Both the position numbers and the translations under genes were made by a program. From Methanobacteriota archaeon (lineage in GTDB: Archaea; Thermoplasmatota; Thermoplasmata; Lutacidiplasmatales; UBA184): a stretch of 41,707 nucleotides of DNA. The stretch's first letter is position 1; the number at the start of each line of letters is the position of its first letter. Positions 39,933 to 41,707 of the stretch are shown in pieces. Location: contig JABCYU010000005.1 in assembly GCA_013290045.1 (NCBI GenBank), positions 1 to 41,707 of the forward strand, in the 5' to 3' direction. The notes beneath the pieces were generated by a model that did not search any database, was not told the origin of the DNA, and worked only from the letters and a program-made list of their open reading frames with translations.

Positions 39933-40532
39933 ATGAGGAAGACCTCGAAGACCGCTGGACACCCCCGTCGCGTCGGCGTCGAGGGGATCACCCCGTTCCT
40001 CTGGTTCGACGACCAAGCCGAGGCGGCCGCGCGTCTCTATGTTTCGCTTTTTGAACGGTCGAGGATCCTCGAGGTGAATCGGGCGGACGGAAGCGGAGAG
40101 GACGGGGAGGGGCCCGTCCAGTCGGTGTCGTTCGAGCTCGGCGGACGGGAGTTCATCGCGTTCAACGGCGGCCCAATCTTCGGTCTCACTCCCGCCTTCT
40201 CCATGTTCGTGCGCTGCCGGACCCAACGCCAGGTGGATGCCCTCTGGGAGCGTCTGACCGAGGGGGGAGAGGAGAGCCGGTGCGGATGGCTCGTGGACCC
40301 GTTCGGTCTCTCGTGGCATATCATCCCGGACCGGCTGGTCGAGCTCCTCCGGGACCCGGACCCACGTCGGGCCGGGCGTGCCCTCGCCGCCATGATGAAG
40401 ATGCGCAAGATCGACATCCGCGCGCTCGAACTCGCGGTGCGCGGCCGTGGAGCGACCCGCGCCCCAGCGGCCGGCGACCCTCGGCCTCCGGCCTTCCGGG
40501 TCGGATCGCGCCCACGCCATCGGCGGCGCTGA
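39933..40532 (+). CDS. PhnB-like VOC (glyoxalase-fold) protein
   Basis: The product has 199 residues from the ATG at 39933; a TTG at 39897 would add 12 residues. The PhnB/3-demethylubiquinone-methyltransferase-like VOC pattern is clear: GVEGITPFLWFDDQAEAAARLYVSLFERS, SVSFELGGREFIAFNGGPIF, AFSMFVRCRTQRQVDALWERL, RCGWLVDPFGLSWHIIP, and the typical C-terminal RAGRALAAMMKMRKIDIRAL helix. In this family the metal-binding residues of true glyoxalases are usually absent. The last 40 residues are Arg/Pro-rich and disordered. Its neighbours give no hint to its role. Confidence 0.85.
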   Translation: MRKTSKTAGHPRRVGVEGITPFLWFDDQAEAAARLYVSLFERSRILEVNRADGSGEDGEGPVQSVSFELGGREFIAFNGGPIFGLTPAFSMFVRCRTQRQVDALWERLTEGGEESRCGWLVDPFGLSWHIIPDRLVELLRDPDPRRAGRALAAMMKMRKIDIRALELAVRGRGATRAPAAGDPRPPAFRVGSRPRHRRR

Positions 40533-40606
40533 TCGTCAGGGCCTCGGCCGCGTCCGGTCGGAGCCCTCGTGCTGATGGGCTCCGACGCCAGAGGACGCGC
40601 GAGCGG

Positions 40607-41707
40607 TCAGACGTACTCGTGGCTCGCGTCCGGCCCCATCAGGCCGAACGCCTCGAAGCGGAACGACTGCTTGATCACGCTGGCGATCGGGAAGAACGGG
40701 ATCCAGACGATCACGTCCCATCGCCCCATTTTTCCGAGGAAGTACGCCAGCGGGACCGCCCGGACGAGGAGGGCGAGCATCAGCAGGTAGGCGACGTCCA
40801 CGAGCGCGTGGACGCCGAGGATCGCCAGCAATAGCACGAGGAAGACGTAGACGAGGCTGCGGACCCCCGAGCGGGCGAACGTGAGGAACCAGAGCAGCAC
40901 GCCCAAGCCGGCGAACTCGGGGGTGCGGCTGACGAGCGATGGGTAGTGCTGCCCGTTCGCCATCAGGATCCCCCGGGCCCAGCGGACCCGCTGACGCCGC
41001 AGGGCGTTGTAGTCCTCCGGGACGTCCTCGTAGGCGCGAGCCCCGAACTCCATGCGAACGCGATAGCCGAGCCGCTGGATCCGCATCGACAGCTCGGTGT
41101 CCTCGCCGTTCCACGGGACCCACCCGCCGAGGGCCACCAGGTCCTTGCGGCGGAACGCCGAGAACAGCCCGTCGATGACCTCCCCCGATCGGACCCCCAT
41201 CACCGCCGGCCGCTGGAAGTAGTGCCCCCAGGCGATCTCGAGCGCCCGCAGCTTGCGCGTCCAGCCGTCGCGCTGCCGGGGGTGGATGGAGCCCTGCACG
41301 CCCCCGACCTCGGGGTCGGCGAAGTGGGGGATGATCGCCCCGAAGCCCATCTCGTCGGAGAGGAACGTGTCGGCGTCGAGCCGGATGACGATCTCCCCGG
41401 TGGCGAGGGCGAGCGCGCCGTTGAGCCCGTTCGACTTGCCCGCGTGGGGGAGGTCGACGACCGTTCCGCGCGCGTTCCGGAGGCTCCCGATCGCCTCGCG
41501 CGCGAGCTCCGAGGTCCGGTCCGTCGAACCGTCGTTCCCGACGATGATCTCCACTACGCCCGGATATCGCCCCGCCGCGGCGTCGGCGTGACGGATCGCC
41601 TCGGCGATCCACCGCTCCTCGTTGTACGCCGGCATGACGATCGTCACCGGAGGGTGGTAGGAGGAGAGGGGGGGCAACGGTCGGCGGCGCAGCTGGCGGA
41701 AGTACAG
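40607..41707 (-). CDS. Membrane glycosyltransferase family 2, 5'-partial at window edge
   Basis: The frame remains open to the right edge (YFRQLRRRPLPPLSSYHPP), so the start lies outside; about 366 residues are visible. GT2 motifs are all present: VTIVMPAYNEERWIAEAI, VGNDGSTDRTSELAREAI, the DxD strand IVIRLDADTFLS, EDTELSMRIQRLGYRV, and the Q-x-x-R-W acceptor motif RRQRVRWARG. Three to four C-terminal helices (LLWFLTFARSGV, LVYVFLVLLLAILGVHALV, LLMLALLVRAVPLAYFLG) resemble processive or lipid-linked transferases such as cellulose synthase-like or hyaluronan-type enzymes. The upstream helix expected for this family is probably off the edge. It probably acts in surface glycan synthesis or protein glycosylation. 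Confidence 0.88.
   Translation of the reverse strand: MYFRQLRRRPLPPLSSYHPPVTIVMPAYNEERWIAEAIRHADAAAGRYPGVVEIIVGNDGSTDRTSELAREAIGSLRNARGTVVDLPHAGKSNGLNGALALATGEIVIRLDADTFLSDEMGFGAIIPHFADPEVGGVQGSIHPRQRDGWTRKLRALEIAWGHYFQRPAVMGVRSGEVIDGLFSAFRRKDLVALGGWVPWNGEDTELSMRIQRLGYRVRMEFGARAYEDVPEDYNALRRQRVRWARGILMANGQHYPSLVSRTPEFAGLGVLLWFLTFARSGVRSLVYVFLVLLLAILGVHALVDVAYLLMLALLVRAVPLAYFLGKMGRWDVIVWIPFFPIASVIKQSFRFEAFGLMGPDASHEYV

Overview
The window is high-GC (roughly 65%) archaeal DNA. TATA-box promoters sit 24-30 bases upstream of start codons, many mRNAs look leaderless, the type IV pilins are of archaeal type, a fibrillarin-like rRNA methyltransferase is present, PhoU carries an AbrB head, and hexulose-phosphate synthase is fused to an RraA domain. 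Together with many Ser/Thr/Asn-rich surface proteins built from Ig/PKD, Kelch or parallel beta-helix domains, this suggests a Thermoplasmatota-like euryarchaeon of soil or sediment type. The phylum is inference; there is no rRNA here to confirm it.

Layout. (1) 1-4.8 kb: the tail of a type IV pilus/archaellum-like locus, with two TadC/ArlJ-type membrane platform proteins (one with an extracellular Ig-like domain), a pilin, an ArlH/KaiC-like protein with a damaged P-loop and an AAA ATPase. (2) 4.8-14.3 kb: ordinary chromosomal genes, including PhoU-like regulator, beta-helix surface protein, zinc-ribbon membrane protein, HxlR regulator, SRPBCC protein, SDR, AbrB protein and M29-like peptidase. 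(3) 14.3-20 kb: an accessory island on the 3' side of a tRNA-Glu gene. Copies of the tRNA 3' end (plus 6 bases of flank) recur at 16373, 17667 and 19128, and at 19899 in the tRNA itself. Each interval between copies holds one toxin-antitoxin-like pair: HTH + nucleotidyltransferase (broken by an amber codon), unknown ORF + nucleotidyltransferase, and VapBC. To the left of the first copy lies a decayed second vapBC, apparently split by an alpha/beta hydrolase gene. (4) 20-22.3 kb: HPS-RraA fusion and a DNA methyltransferase. (5) 22.2-29.4 kb: a tightly overlapping minus-strand operon resembling a type IV secretion/Ced-type DNA-transfer apparatus: Ig-domain surface protein, VirB2/CedA1-like 2-TM protein, VirB6/CedA-like polytopic protein, PrgI/VirB3-like protein fused to the first part of a VirB4 N-domain, a 4-TM protein and a VirB4/CedB-like ATPase. 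(6) 29.5-41.7 kb: fibrillarin and RidA, a Pro-rich zinc-ribbon protein, DUF885 peptidase, two paralogous anchored surface proteins, a RibA-type GTP cyclohydrolase II, a Kelch-PKD surface protein, a VOC-family protein and a membrane glycosyltransferase running off the right edge.

The two most notable systems are the tRNA-Glu-anchored array of toxin-antitoxin cassettes (no recombinase gene is visible in the window) and the T4SS/Ced-like operon. All functional assignments come from reading protein motifs and neighbourhoods; no database search was run.
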